Shown one piece after another: positions 22,801 to 34,589 of a DNA stretch of 64,000 nucleotides; positions within the stretch are counted from its first letter, which is position 1; each line of letters begins with the position of its first letter. Made by a program: the position numbers and the translations under genes. The notes beneath the pieces were generated by a model, which made no database searches, had not been told where the DNA came from, and saw nothing but the letters and a program-made list of their open reading frames with translations. The stretch lies in NCBI GenBank assembly GCA_029721515.1, contig CM056555.1, positions 2,322,001-2,386,000 on the forward strand. The letters run 5' to 3'. Origin of the DNA: Synanceia verrucosa (taxonomy: Eukaryota; Chordata; Actinopteri; Perciformes; Synanceiidae).

Positions 22801-23890
22801 GATTCAAAATCAGTTAAGTCTTTCTTTTATTTATTTTTACTGTTTTTTATGACATATTTTAATATATCGCTAAGTCCAATAGAACGTGAGGCTGCTGACA
22901 ATTTGAGTAAAACCCCATAAAAATAAAAACTTCCATGCCAGTACAAAAAATTTTCATATTAAAATTTCACATATTTGTCCATACAATACGCTAATAATTA
23001 ATTAGAATGAATTAATAAATTAAATGATTGAATGATTTACAAAAGTTTGGGTTCAGAAATGTCGCAATTCCAGAAACATCCAGTGCCAACATTTTTATTT
23101 TTTTTTTTCTGGCAAATTGGTTTCCAAATGTTGAAAAAAAAAACATATTTCATTGACCAATTTAATCAAAATCAGCTCAATCTGACAAAGTTAAAAGTAG
23201 TATCGTCAAACCATTTATTTAAATACCATGAATCACATTTTTATTGTTTGTTTGTATGATTTTATGATCAATGATGTCACCTGACAACCAGCCAATCAGA
23301 GTTGGTCTCTTAGACCAGAGTCTTCATGATGTTGACTGGTCTGCAGTCAGCTGATACCATTCAACAATGGCTGGTTTATTTAGTTTCATCCTCAGCTCTG
23401 TGGACACTTCAGATCACAGCTAAATAGCAGCTTTAGCCTGTTAGCCGTTAGCATCCATCTGATCCATCCAGCTGCACTAGCTTATCTTAGCTTGCAGCTG
23501 CTAGCTCAGAAGTACTTCCCCCGATATTTAAACTTTATTCAAGTTTTGATATCTCCATTGAGCCGAATGGGAGTTTTTCCAAAATAAAACGCACCAATTC
23601 AGAAGCATTTTGACTCAGTGACTCCAGCAGGAAGCAGGACGCTGTTAGTAAGGAAGTGTTGAGGAGACAAAAACATTAAACATTAAGCTTTAATCTAATC
23701 ACCCTAGTTAAAGGATACTCAGGGTGCAGATATTTTTGGTATTTTATTTTCAATATGGACCCCAAGAAGAGCAGAGCTGCTTTCCTGCTGATGCTAACAG
23801 TCCCTGAACAAGTAAAGGTTAAAAAAAGGGGCTCAATTTACTCTATGTCACTCTATTTCCCTCTAAATCTAGCTTCAGTGTAGCTTGTCA

Positions 23891-23943
<53 letters not shown>

Positions 23944-26900
23944 GATGCTCTGTGTGTTAATCTAAGTTAAAAGCTAAATGGACACATAATGCCTCCACTG
24001 AGAGCATTATCCTTTTCTAGAGAAAGCCTGTTCCCGACTGCACACACCCACAAACACACACTGGCCTCACATACGTATATACAAACACACAAACCCCCTT
24101 ATCAGATGCTCAAAGACTTAATGGCACGGGCCGAACATTAATGTGATATGGATTATACTGAACGGTCAACTTAATTCCCTTCATGGTCGCATCTCAGTTC
24201 AGCAGATAGTCGTCGGCCATCAGGAGGATTCAGTCGTCTGTTGTGTTTAAATTAAAAAGCTCAAAATGCTTTAGTAGTGGATTCAATGTGAGGCGGAGAC
24301 TCCAGGACCATAAAACAATATGCATGATTAGCAAACATGTGACTTAGCATCAGGATCATGAAAATATCCCCTTAAGAATAATTAAATAAGAAAAACTATC
24401 TCTTTTCCACCTAGCTTTTTTGTGACAAGAAGAGATGAGACGACGAGATGACTGAGAGGAAACAAGAAAATGAGAACAGGACAGGATAAAAAGAGATATG
24501 GCATGAATGGACAAGAAAAGACTAGACGAGATGACATGAGATGAAACAAGTAGAACGACAAGACAAGACCTCAATAAATAAAGGACGCAACAAGAAGACA
24601 TATGACATGAATGGACAAGGAAAGATGAGAAGAAAAGACTTCAATAAATGAGAGTGGACAGGAAAATGAGACAGAACAACATAGGAAAGAAAAGACAGGA
24701 CTAGAAGAGAGGACAAGAAAATGAGACATGATGAGATAGGACAGAACATGCAGGACAGGACAAGAAGAGATATGGTATTAATGGACTAGACAACTTAAGT
24801 TGAGACAACAAGACAAGAGGTGAATAAGTAAGTGGGGACAGGACCATGAGACAAGATAAAAAAGAAAGGACAGTACAAGAAGAGATATGGCTTTAATGGA
24901 CAAGGAAAGACAAGACCATGTGAGATGACACAACAAGAAGAGACATGGCATTGATGGACAAGGAAAGACAACAGAAGATGAGACGATGATACAAGACAAG
25001 GCAAGAGGTGAATAAATGAGACAGAAACAAGACATGATGTCAATAAATAAAGGAAACGATGGGACATCGAAAGATGACAAGAGGTGAGACAACAGTACAA
25101 GACAAAGCAAGAGGTGAAAAAAACGAGAAGGGACAGAAGACAGTGGTTGACCCAGTAGAGAAAGGCTTTGCGTCCTCTCAGCCAGGTAGGACAGGACAAA
25201 GGGTGCCATGTGGATTTGGGGATTTTTAGGACGGCTGTCCTCCTGTGGTTCAGACCTCTGTGAGTGCATAAAGAGGAAGTATGTCAGCGGGCTGGATTAC
25301 CGCCGTAATCCATCAGATCATCCCGCGGCCCGCCACCCAGGGCGGCCATCTTTAAATAGACGGCTGAGATGGGAGGGAGGTGGGGGGTTGGGTCTGCAGG
25401 GGAAAAAAAGGCAGAGTTTAAAGACGAGGTGGAAAGAGGAGTGAAAGTGTGAACATGTGAGGGCATGAGCGATGGATAAAAAGCAGAAAACCAAGTAAAG
25501 AGCAGAGAGAGAGCGAGAGAGAAAGAGCTTAAACCATTTCCAGAGGTCACAAACAGTTAAGAGTGCATTTGTGATGTAACTAAAAGTCAGAAACATGAAT
25601 AAACAGCATGAGAGCAAGTATTCAGAGCCTATACTGAAGTACAAATACTCTGATTCAAGTGAAAGGAACATGGATAGAAAAGAATGAAAATGCTCTGCCA
25701 TCACATACATTCTATCATTGGATTATTATTATTACTCGTGCATTAATGTAAAAGCAGGATTTTGAACTATTAACTAATGATTATTTTCACTATGGATTAA
25801 TCTGCTGATTATTTTCTCCATTAATCGATTGATTTTTGGTTTGTAAAAATATCGTGAAAATAGTGAGAAACGTCATCACGATGTTTGTTTCAACAATGAT
25901 GAAAATAAAAGTACTTCGGTTTCTGTGTTAAAGGTGTCTTGAGCCATCTGGAGCCATCCATCCACCCATTGATCAAACCATCAATCATCCATCTGTGTAT
26001 GTATCCAACCATTCATCCATCCAACCATTCATCCATCCATTGATCAAACCATCAATCATCCATCTGTGTATGTATCCAACCATTCATCCATCCAACCATT
26101 CATCCATCCACCCATTCATCCATCCATTGATCAAACCATCAATCATCCATCTGTGTATGTATCCAACCATTCATCCATCCAACCATTCATCCATCCATTC
26201 ATCCATCTATTGATCAATCCATCAGTCATCCATCCATGTATGTATCCATCCATTCATCCATTAATCAATCTATTGATCAATCCATCAGTCATCCATCCAT
26301 GTATGTATCCAACCATTCATCCATCCAACCATTCATCCATCCACCCATTCACCCATCCATTCATCAATCCATCAATCATCCATCCATGTATGTATCCAAC
26401 CATTCATCCATCCATCTATCAATCCATTCATCCATCCATCAATCATCCATCCATGTATGTATCCAACCATTCATCCATCATTCATCAATCATCCATCCAT
26501 GTATGTGTCCAACCATCCATCCATCCATCCATCCATCCATGTATGTGTCCAACCATCCATCCATCCATCCATCCATCCATCCATCCATCCATCCAGCCAT
26601 CAATCATCCATCCATGTATGTATCCATCCATTCATCCATCCATCCATCAATCCATTCATCAACCCAGCAATCATCCATCCATGTATGTATCCATCCATTC
26701 ATTCATCCATCTATCAATCCATTCATCAATCCATTGATCAATTCATAAATCATCCATGCATGTATGTATCCATCCATTCATCCATCCATCCATTCATCAA
26801 TCCATCAATCATCTATCCATGTATGTATCCAACCATTCATCATCCATCAATCCATCAATCATCCATTCATCTATGTATCCATCCATTCATCCATCCATCT

Positions 26901-29900
26901 ATCAATCCATTCATCAATCCAACAATCATCCATCCATGTATGTATCCATCCATCCATCCATAACTCCATCCATCCAACCATTCATCCATCCATTGCTGAA
27001 ACTTCTCTTTCTAGCACTAAACCGCTGCTTCCAAACCCACCCATCACTTGCAGCACAAATATTAATATTGTTTGCTGTGAATCATTAACAGACGAGGCTG
27101 ATCTAAATAACACTACAGTATGTTCCTACTGTCTGTCTAACTTTTCCACGTCATTGACCACAGTCCCTCCCTTCTCTCTGAACCACCTAATAAATACTCA
27201 GCGCTTAATTCACCCAAAAGAGAACACACAGAAAGTTAGATGAATGTTTTAAACCAAATAATTATCTCACAACGCAACAATCAAAAACTGAAGCTTTGCT
27301 GTTCAATAAATGATGGCAATACTCAACATCCTGACGACAAACATACAGCATGTAATTTTCAGTAATTGTCAGTTTCTTCTGGTTAAGATTCCTTCAGTGC
27401 TCAGGAGGTGAATTGACCTCAGAGGTGATTGTTATTATTATTATTTCAATACTGTCGTTTATTGTTGTTTCTTACTATAACTTATTTAAGCTGTTGTAGC
27501 AAATGAATTTCCCCAAATGGAGGATGAATAAAAAACTATTCTGTTCTACTCTACACTTTACCTGCCGTTTGTTGGAAATTTGCCCTTTTGGGAGGCAGTG
27601 TAAAGGTTAGAGGATGACTAATACTGAATAATACAAATCTGAGATATCCTCTGTGGAGGTAATACACCAGCTATTTGTGAAATGTTACCAACCACTGGTT
27701 CCTCTGCAACTAGGCAGTTTGAATGTAAATATACTAAAGACAAAAGTACAAAAAATGTGTTTTTTTCTGTTGTGTTTCAGCTCAAAGCCTGTGTTTACCT
27801 CCATGGTGGTGCGGTTGCATTGGTGAGTATCAGCAAACCAGCCGTCTCCTGTTTTGCACTGGTCCAAGTCGATGCTTTGAATGTTGACGTCCACCCGGAT
27901 CACACCTCTGACATAGAAACAAGGTCACAAGAGTCAAGAAACAAAAAGATAGGCTCCAAATATCATCAGACTCATAAGAATAAACCAACTGCAGCGGATT
28001 CCCTTTCAAAAGTCACATTTGATCCAGCTGTGGTAATTCATGCTTTATATTCCAAATGCAAATCAAACTTTTCACCACAGAGAGCTGGAGAGAGAAGGTC
28101 ACAGGAGAAGAAACAGACACTGAACAGCAGGTGAAATGTAAAAAATAGAGTTTAAGACTTGCAGACAAGTATTTCTGAGGTATTTTAACACGTTTTACTG
28201 CAGTAAAGGAAGGAAAATGCACTCTAGTGTCACTGAGGAACACAAAGTCTGCATGCTATGAGGTGGATCAGATCCTGGCAATCTGTCACATTCAACAGCA
28301 TCATAAATGGAGCCGTTGCTCTCCTGTCTTGTCAAAATTGCTTGCTAAATGTTTTTTTTTGACTGTTTAGCTTTGAGGATATCAGCAGAATGTTCAGTGG
28401 AAGTTGCATGAAGTTTGTGCAGCAATAAGTGAGGTTTTCCACAGGTTTAAATCATCAGTAGGCAGATTGGAGCAAATATAATTAAAGTTAAGTTATTTGC
28501 ATAAACACACCGGATGAAATTTGGAGCCAAGGCAAATATGAATCAATAATCTGTTACTGTAAGGCTTTTAAACATATTTAATGAACTGTTCAGCAGTAAA
28601 ATTAGAGAGTTTGTGAACATTTTAAGGAAATGTGGAGATTTTGAGGAAACAGGAACGCTCCCTGTCAAAAATGAGCCTTGATTGGCTAACGTCTCCCACC
28701 AGTGTCTGGATTTTCTAAAGCCTGATAACAAAGTCTAGTTTTCTCTCAGGACAACTGAATTACTTGTTAGTTATTACGGAAATTGTCACTTTAACTCTGG
28801 AACGAGCAACATTATTGACCCAAACTGGTCAGTAACTGGTTAGCAGTGTTCAACCATTCTGAGATATAACAACATAGATACATTGATTTTTGATATTGTT
28901 TTGTATTATCTTACTTTTTGTTCATAGATCCTCTCAACTGTTGCAAACTGGTCCTTTAGATGATTGATAAAATATCTAATAACAATAACTTGTGAACATA
29001 TTAGAGGCCTGATGAATTTTTGTGGGCAGTTTGTTCGAGACCCTGATTTACATCTTTGCTGCTTCATTGGTGTGTTAATTTAAGACAATGATTAAGTTAT
29101 TAACTTGACAACAAGAACAATAGCAAGGCTTGGGAGAAAGAAACAAAGTGACTTAAAGGTTCAGTATAATCTGATGACTAAACAGTTTTCATTGACTAAA
29201 ACCATTCTGGAATAGTTTCAGTTTTCTTTGGCTAAGATGAGACTGAAAGGTCTTTAGTCTTCAGACAACTAAAATGTGACTATAAAACAGGATGACACGA
29301 ATAGGGCCAAGGATAACTAAAAAAAAGTAGTTGACAAAATGAACATTTATTTTTGGTGTTGGAACCTAACCTGAACTCTGGCGTCAGGTCAGGCTTGAGG
29401 CCGTAGAAGGACGTGGACAGGGTGAGCATCCAGTCAGGGACAAACCGTCCGTCCTTGCAATCAAGGAAGGGGGCGCTGTCCCAGCGCACCCCGCTGTGAT
29501 TGGTAACGTAGCTGTCGCCCTGCCTCCACTTGGGTGTGTCCAAGGTGCTGAGGTCGTTAAGGAGCACCCGCTTGGACAGCGCCGCCATCGGCTGGTTGGA
29601 CTCTGGGAATTTAAAGCCTCTGAACCAGCTGTCGTCTGGAGCTGGGGCGGGCGGGTGCAGCCTCTCCCAGGCCTTGGATAAGTCCTGGAGGATGATGGTC
29701 TGCACCTTGGCTGTGGGGTCACGAGAGGCGCAGAGCACCAGCTGCGGCACCGGGGACGTTGGGTCGGCATCAAAGGTGAGCAGGGCCCTTCTGATGAGCG
29801 GGTCAGCCTCCAGGAGGGCGCGAACCAGAGCGTGGTACCACTCCATGTCCTCCTGCACTGTGCTCTCCCGCAGGTCGCTGGCCTGGAAGATCATGTTGAG

Positions 29901-30296
29901 GAAGTTGGCCGTGTTGGCCAGCGCATCCAAGGCAGGCCGGAGGGTGGCGCTGAAGCGGAAAGGCAGGGATCTAGTCTGCCCTGGCAGGCTGTACGCTCGG
30001 GAGCATCGGGCCTCCTCTAGAGTGGAGCTGTCTCCAGAGTACAAGAAGGTATCAGCTGGTGACCAGTCATCTTCCATCTGTGTGGGAGCTTCTGAAGGCA
30101 TCACCGCAAACCCAGAAGGCTCTGGAGGTCTGGTGGAGCTGGACGGGGATGTGGAGACTTTTGAAGCTCCTGTGCTGTTTGCTAAAGAGTCAGTGCTGTT
30201 GTCCAACGCCTCCACCAAGACTCTTGATATGAAGTCTGGAGTCACCTGAGCTCTGAGGAGGGGTGGGAGCAGAAGAATCAGCCAAAGAGGATTCAT
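10109..30296 (-). CDS. gpr179: Orphan class C receptor GPR179, complete, 11 coding exons
   Basis: Seen, in transcript order: 29371-30296, 27799-27907, 22640-22736, 21278-21516, 19959-20027, 16725-16834, 15615-15853, 15011-15149, 14823-14925, 14142-14291 and 10109-13804. Every junction is AG/GT and in phase; 1958 residues. The order is signal peptide (LWLILLLPPLL), extracellular Cache-like domain (about 95-345), a Cys-rich EGF-like stretch (CVPTPGRGFRLGQYCCRC), seven membrane helices between about 429 and 675, then a roughly 1280-residue cytoplasmic tail starting with the helix DELKKLYAQLEVHKTKRM. Family: GPR158/GPR179. The many CPWE motifs and the mrpl45/socs7 flanks favour GPR179 over GPR158. 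Known: GPR179 sits at ON-bipolar dendritic tips, anchors RGS7/RGS11-Gbeta5 beside mGluR6 and TRPM1, and its loss causes complete congenital stationary night blindness. Human GPR179 is longer (about 2367 residues). Confidence 0.95.
10451..11395 (-). repeat. gpr179: 63-bp coding tandem array, 15 units, in gpr179
   Basis: Fifteen consecutive 21-residue units, 945 bp, with no length change. The unit core is CPWETEEPKVLKKQDS, followed by a variable pair and GD plus V. Variation is limited to a few positions: TE/TG, KK/NK, and the residue after QDS (P, A, S, V, T). Units 5, 11 and 14 share the variant NK with SVRG. The high identity points to recent expansion or homogenisation, unlike the older CPWE copies upstream. 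Confidence 0.95.
13805..16724. other. gpr179 introns 6-10
   Basis: Short introns separating exons 7-11, with only the LINE-type tail near 15400-15590 standing out. The upper part, 15854-16724, holds AT-rich sequence and an (AAT)n microsatellite at 16490-16517. Confidence 0.5.
15400..15590 (+). repeat. LINE-type 3' end
   Basis: CACCTCTTGGCCATGTCATC, then CTTGCAAATGAGAACTGG, then AATAAAGGTTAAATAAAAT and A-rich repeats. This is a familiar fish non-LTR retrotransposon ending. Plus strand, in gpr179 intron 7; antisense to the gene. Confidence 0.6.
17322..18249. mobile_element. DNA transposon remnant with about 25-bp inverted ends
   Basis: The left end reads TTAAAGAGACAGTATGTAAT and the right end, reverse-complemented, reads TTAAACGGACACTATGTATT, with T-runs continuing inside both. 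Length 928 bp, in gpr179 intron 5. The interior is less AT-rich than its surroundings and holds a 111-codon minus-strand frame (17968-17633) with no recognisable domain. I classify it as a non-autonomous DNA element, superfamily unresolved. Confidence 0.55.
18850..18960 (+). repeat. Retroelement 3' tail, copy 4
   Basis: AAAGTGAAGTTCCCCCAATGGAGATG, split here as AAGTTCCCCCAATGG and AGATGAATAAAAAAC. Same family as the tails at 275-950. It lies in gpr179 intron 5. Confidence 0.55.
19849..19890 (+). repeat. (AC)n microsatellite
   Basis: About 21 uninterrupted AC units, 69 bp below gpr179 exon 5 (within intron 5 near its donor). Confidence 0.95.
20040..21108 (+). repeat. Minisatellite filling gpr179 intron 4
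   Basis: About 1.07 kb. The left half has a 31-bp unit built from GTTAGACCAG, TTAGAGACCAG and TAAGAGAACA; the right half is shorter, more varied units with TTAGACTGGTTGGGTTAG inserts. It takes up about 85% of the 1250-bp intron and stops 13 nt from the exon 5 acceptor. On the coding (minus) strand each unit carries CTAAC twice. Confidence 0.95.
23389..23600 (-). repeat. Dispersed fish repeat, copy 1
   Basis: Contains TAGCAGCTTTAGCCTGTTAG, AGCTGCTAGCTCA and GAAGTACTTCC. An inverted homologous copy lies at 46030-46245. It is rich in AGCT-type short palindromes. In gpr179 intron 2. Confidence 0.55.
23893..23940 (+). repeat. (AC)n microsatellite
   Basis: About 24 AC units in gpr179 intron 2. 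Confidence 0.95.
24420..25140 (+). repeat. Degenerate purine-rich (GACAAGA/ATGAGA) tract
   Basis: About 720 bp of imperfect GACAAGA, GGACA, ATGAGAC and AAGAGATATGG units, strongly purine-biased on the plus strand (pyrimidine-rich in the gpr179 transcript). It produces long false minus-strand frames full of Ser, Leu and Cys. A shorter tract of the same type is at 32680-32800. Confidence 0.75.
25951..26998 (+). repeat. (ATCC)n-based satellite-like array, about 1.05 kb
   Basis: Built of CATC/CATT tetranucleotides with ATGTATGTATCCAACCATTC recurring every 60-130 bp, so there is a higher-order period on top of the 4-bp one. In gpr179 intron 2. It yields several overlapping long frames of the Ile-His-Pro-Ser type, which are not genes. 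Confidence 0.95.
27430..27550 (+). repeat. Retroelement 3' tail, copy 5
   Basis: GAATTTCCCCAAATGGAGG, ATGAATAAAAAACTATTC, TGTTCTACTC. Same family as the other tails; about 250 bp beyond gpr179 exon 2, in intron 2. Confidence 0.55.
27908..29370. other. gpr179 intron 1
   Basis: 1.46 kb of ordinary AT-rich intron; no element or conserved-looking block was recognised. Confidence 0.5.
29371..30296 (-). CDS. gpr179: gpr179 exon 1: signal peptide and Cache-like ectodomain
   Basis: The ATG is at 30296-30294 with A at -3, followed by a hydrophobic signal sequence and a Ser/Thr-rich linker with N-glycosylation sites (NST). The folded part carries blocks shared with GPR158: SLPFRFSATLRPALDALA, DMEWYHALVRALLEADP, WFRGFKFPESN and PDWMLTLSTSFYGLKPDL. 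The exon ends in phase 2 inside the TPEFR|GVIRVDV block. In GPR158 this domain binds glycine; whether the pocket is kept here cannot be judged without a structural alignment. Confidence 0.9.
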
Positions 30297-31202
30297 CCTG
30301 ACGAAGAGGAGGAGGGGAAGGGGGTCACACTCCTACAACACCTTCTCTTTTTGACCCCTTTTTAGTTCTCTTGAGGATAAAAAAGGTCACATGTTGGCAA
30401 AGGTTTGGACTTTCCTCATCCTCTTCATCATCCAGGCTCTGCAGCAGCAGCAGGTGTCCAGGAGGAGCGCAGCCACTCGGTCTGCTGTGCTCACAATCGG
30501 AGCGCACAACTCCATCTGTGCACCGCAGAGAGCATTAAACCTGTGTGGTGCTGCTTATGGTGATGCTGGTGGAGGGAGGAGGAGGATGCAGGGAGCAAAC
30601 CCCACATCTCCGCAGCCTGCAGTGCCGCTTAGTCTCCGTGCATCAAGAAGAAGGAGGAGGGGAAAGCCTCAAAGTTGTGGGATCCCCACGTCCAGGTGGG
30701 AGGAGGAGAAAGGTGTGTCGTAGAGATGGAGGGATGGAGAAAGATGAACAAATGTCCTGCTTTTATCTCCTCTTCTTCCGTCTGTTGCTCTGCTATCTGT
30801 TGCTCCAAAGAGCCTCCAGCCCATCTGACAGAGGCTGCTGATGATCGTCCATCCTCCCATCCTCCCTTCCTCCCTCCCCTTCATTCACCCCGTGCCTCCC
30901 TCCTCCGTATTGACAGGGATGCTCACCAGTGCTGAAAGGTGATGAGAGTGGTACATCTGCTGTGTGTGGAGGGGGATGATGCAGCCAGTCAGAGATGAGG
31001 GTTAAGCTCTGCTGCATTTTAGCGTCCATCAAGAATCCCCCCTGCTGGATGGATGGATGGATGGATTAACCCCTCCTGTACAGAGAGATACTGGATTGGG
31101 ATGTTCTTTTACTGCAGATATCATAGTTGCAGCATGTTTTAACAAGATTTTAATTTTATTATTGTTTTTGTTTTGCAACATCAGGGATTTCCCCTGTTTG
31201 TG

Positions 31203-31209
31203 TCTGTGT

Positions 31210-31254
<45 letters not shown>
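31203..31254 (+). repeat. (TG)n microsatellite
   Basis: About 50 bp of TG units, nearly pure, upstream of gpr179. It is complementary in orientation to the (CA)n at 31459. Confidence 0.95.
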
Positions 31255-31257
<3 letters not shown>

Positions 31258-31457
31258 AGGTGCGTTTGTTAGCATGCGCAAGTTACATGTTTGTGTGACA
31301 ACCGATGCTGCATGAGGAGCGTGAGAAAAAATAAAAAAAAGGGAGGAAAGTGAGAGAGAGAAAATGAAGCATGCTCGCTGGGAGGAGTGATGCAGACAAG
31401 AATCCTTGTTTTGGTGACCATGGCAACCAGTTTCTGAGAATCAACCCCCCCATCAGT

Positions 31458-31458
<1 letters not shown>

Positions 31459-31517
<59 letters not shown>

Positions 31518-31520
31518 ACA
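31459..31520 (+). repeat. (CA)n microsatellite
   Basis: About 27 uninterrupted CA units followed by a TA-interrupted tail, 205 bp from the (TG)n array. Confidence 0.95.
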
Positions 31521-33084
31521 CAATATATGTACACAAACGCCACTCCCATCCTGGGACTTCACTGCAGAGCGAAGGTGCTGCAGTCGGTCCTGAGGAAGAC
31601 AACAGTGTGTGTCGGAGTGTCACCTGCGCACACATGCAGCGCTGCAGTGTCATCTGTCTCTAGTCAAAGGAAATAATGCAAACAAGTGTGAGGACGAGAA
31701 GTAGACAGACACAAGATGAGTCTCAAAGTCTTGTTGTGCTTTTCATGCTCAGATGCAAATAAATCTCCAAGTGTTGCACTAAAAATCCTAAAACTTTAAC
31801 CTTTAACCTTTTTGTTTGACCTCTAGTTTGCTATATCTGATGACCTGAGGACCCTGACGTTCATGTACAGGCCATACACAAATTCCACATTAAAGTGATA
31901 TTGGTCTGACTGCTAACCCAGCTAACACATTTCTCTACATTTCCAAAAAAAAAACTGTTTATATAATATGCATGTTAGTAACTAATTTACTAATTAACTT
32001 AGCTAGTTTGATATCATGTCACTTGATAATCAATTTTCAGCCCAAGTTATTAAGTTATCAGGCCAACTAATATTTAACATATTACTAAATGTTTTTCCAC
32101 ATTATTTCAATGGCTTTGAGATGATATTTTCCTCACCTGTAGCAGGTTTTTCAGGTGGACATCAAAACCGAATGGCTGCAGGTGAGAAGCTTAATGCTGC
32201 GTTCAGGGACAAGAGAATCACACCCCCTAACTGTGAATTAATATTGAGAATTTATTTGTTTATTTTGTGTAATGTATATTGAGAGTGAGTAGATGTCTTA
32301 TTTTCTTCTTTCTCTATCCCTGTATATAATTAGCTCACTTCCAAAATATAAGTTGTCAAAGTCCATTTCCAGATGTTTGCTCTTTATTTACCATTTTCCT
32401 CTTTTTCTGGCAGTTTTCTCTCCAAAATTCCCCAGCTTAACTTTCCATGGACAGTTTCTGGAAATTTAACAGGTATTTTCTGCCCCTTTACAACCCTAGA
32501 TTCCACACAGATAACAGTCTTACATCATGATTATTTCTGGAATCATTTGGTGTAAATTTATATTCTTATAGGTAAATTCTTCTACACAAGAATGAGAGGA
32601 AATTTATTTTTTTCTTTCATCAAAGCTTTTCTTTTCTCTCAAAGAAGTGATGCCTCACAAAATAGATAAAAAAATACAAAATGAGCCCAGATGAGACACA
32701 CTAAAATGAGAAGACACAATGATGTGAGACGAGACGAGATGCAACAAGACAAATGGGACACAAAAAGTGAGACACAGAAACAAAATAAGTAAGGTAAGAC
32801 AAAATGTCTTTGCTGTACTTCTGCTTCTCTCTTTTCTGTCATGGCTTTTTAAAGATTCCCTGTTTTTTTGTGATGATTGGATGCACATGGTGAGGGACAA
32901 AACAAACAAACACATAAAACACTGGAGAAAACCAAAACAGTGATTTAATGGTAATGCTGCAAGCTGCTGACCTCTAACCTCTAGGCTGCATCACATCGAT
33001 ATTCAGCTCCGCAGGTTGTTAGTTTGATTACTCCACATAAACCTCAGATGTGAGCAAACACTGCTTTCTTCTCTGTGTACATGT

Positions 33085-33086
<2 letters not shown>

Positions 33087-33117
<31 letters not shown>
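33087..33117 (+). repeat. (AC)n microsatellite
   Basis: About 15 AC units in the gpr179/socs7 intergenic region. Confidence 0.95.
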
Positions 33118-33122
<5 letters not shown>

Positions 33123-33499
33123 AGGATTAATGACCCTTCATCTACTCTCCCATCATTATCTGTATCCACCGGCAGCATCATCCATCACTGCTGGACGGCC
33201 TGCAACGCCACCTCTCTGCCATGCAGCATTAATGCAACACTCTAGGTGTTGTTGTGATGGTCCAGACTCAACTCAGTGTGTCTGAGCTTCATGCAGTTGC
33301 AGAGGGAGGAAGCTCACTTGGCCTTGTAGCCACCAGGGGGCCCTAAAATGAAATAAAGTTTGCTGTAAAAGAGATATTAAAGGGATAATTCACATCAAAA
33401 CACTATAGATTTTATTTAGTCCCAGAGGTCAGTCCATTTTCAGTTAATCCAAATAGCATCATTATATTTTATGTATTGTATTTTAATTTGAATTGCCCT

Positions 33500-33645
33500 T
33501 AAAATATTTTTGTTTTGTACATTCCTAATATATTAATAATAAGTTTATTACTTATTCTGTTATTTCATTAGTGTTTTTTCGATGTAGCAAGTGAATTCCC
33601 CAAGATGGGAATAGGAATAAAAAACTATTTTTTTCTATTCTATTC
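33500..33645 (+). repeat. Retroelement 3' tail, copy 6
   Basis: GTGAATTCCCCAAGATGGG, then AATAAAAAACTA and TTCTATTCTATTC. Same family as the other tails. Confidence 0.55.
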
Positions 33646-34589
33646 GATTTTCCCACTGTCATCACACTCACAATCTTTAATGTTGGCAAAATATAAATAC
33701 AACATGCAAATATGACATGACTATGTCCACTAAGGAGACAGGAAATATGTAGCATCTAAAACAGCTGGTTGAAGAAAGGAACTTTTTTTTTATCCTGGCA
33801 CCTGCGAAACCAAAGACATTCCCATCTGAACCTGTTTACCTTTCTGCTTTTCTTCAATTCCATTGTCATCACGTTTTATTTTTCTATTTCTTATCAAACA
33901 TATTTATTTCTTTTCCTCTCCTACTGAAGATCCTGATATTTATTGTTTGCCACATTAACTTCCACTTTAGCAGCAGCATCAGCTCATAGTTGGAAAGTCT
34001 GTCTCTACAGACACATTCATCCGCTGCAACAGCCCACAATTACCCCATTATACTGTGGTCATCCTGTATAATAAGATGTAATATATGCTTATTTTATGTC
34101 CCAATGACCACCAAAAAGTACATATTTATGCTATTTGATACATCCTGTTTTGTGATGGCCATTTACATCAGATATGGATATAATTTCGATTTTGTGGTAT
34201 TCAGTGCTGTGATGTTCATCATAAACAATCTTAGTGATATCAAATGAATTTTCATTGTCACCAGAGTTTCATATGAAGACGAAGAAGATGGTCAACACAG
34301 AAATGATGAGAAACCTCTCTGAATGCAGCCAAGAATAAGTGCGAGAACACTGAGGGTAAAAGAGTGACGAGGACTCAATAAACTTGTTCTTAACTCATTC
34401 AAGTATCTGGGAGAAAGCCAGAGAAAATCACTTCTACTCCCAACCGCTCATTAAAGGTGAGCAATAAAAACAGTTCTGGACACATTGAAGTAGGTGGTGT
34501 CAAAGTACTAATACACACTGAACAAGTACTGTGTTACAAGTCCTGCATCGAGAGTGTTGCATCAGCAGTGAAATTAAAGTTTGACATAA

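Noticed and set aside
24356..25269. Minus-strand frames of Ser, Leu and Cys that look like membrane proteins
   Set aside because: Product of the purine-rich repeat; no starts, domains or splice context fit a gene.
25995..27243. Several 70-220-codon frames rich in Ile, His, Pro and Ser
   Set aside because: They are translations of the ATCC array; the 4-bp unit has no stop in any plus frame.
27682..28134. 150-codon plus-strand frame across gpr179 exon 2
   Set aside because: Runs through the antisense of a conserved exon and its introns; no homology.
29530..30249. 239-codon plus-strand frame opposite gpr179 exon 1
   Set aside because: Shadow of the GC-rich sense exon, which matches GPR158/179 with correct splicing.
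10109..30296. Assignment to GPR158 instead of GPR179
   Set aside because: The large number of CPWE motifs and the mrpl45/socs7 neighbours fit GPR179; GPR158 has few such motifs.
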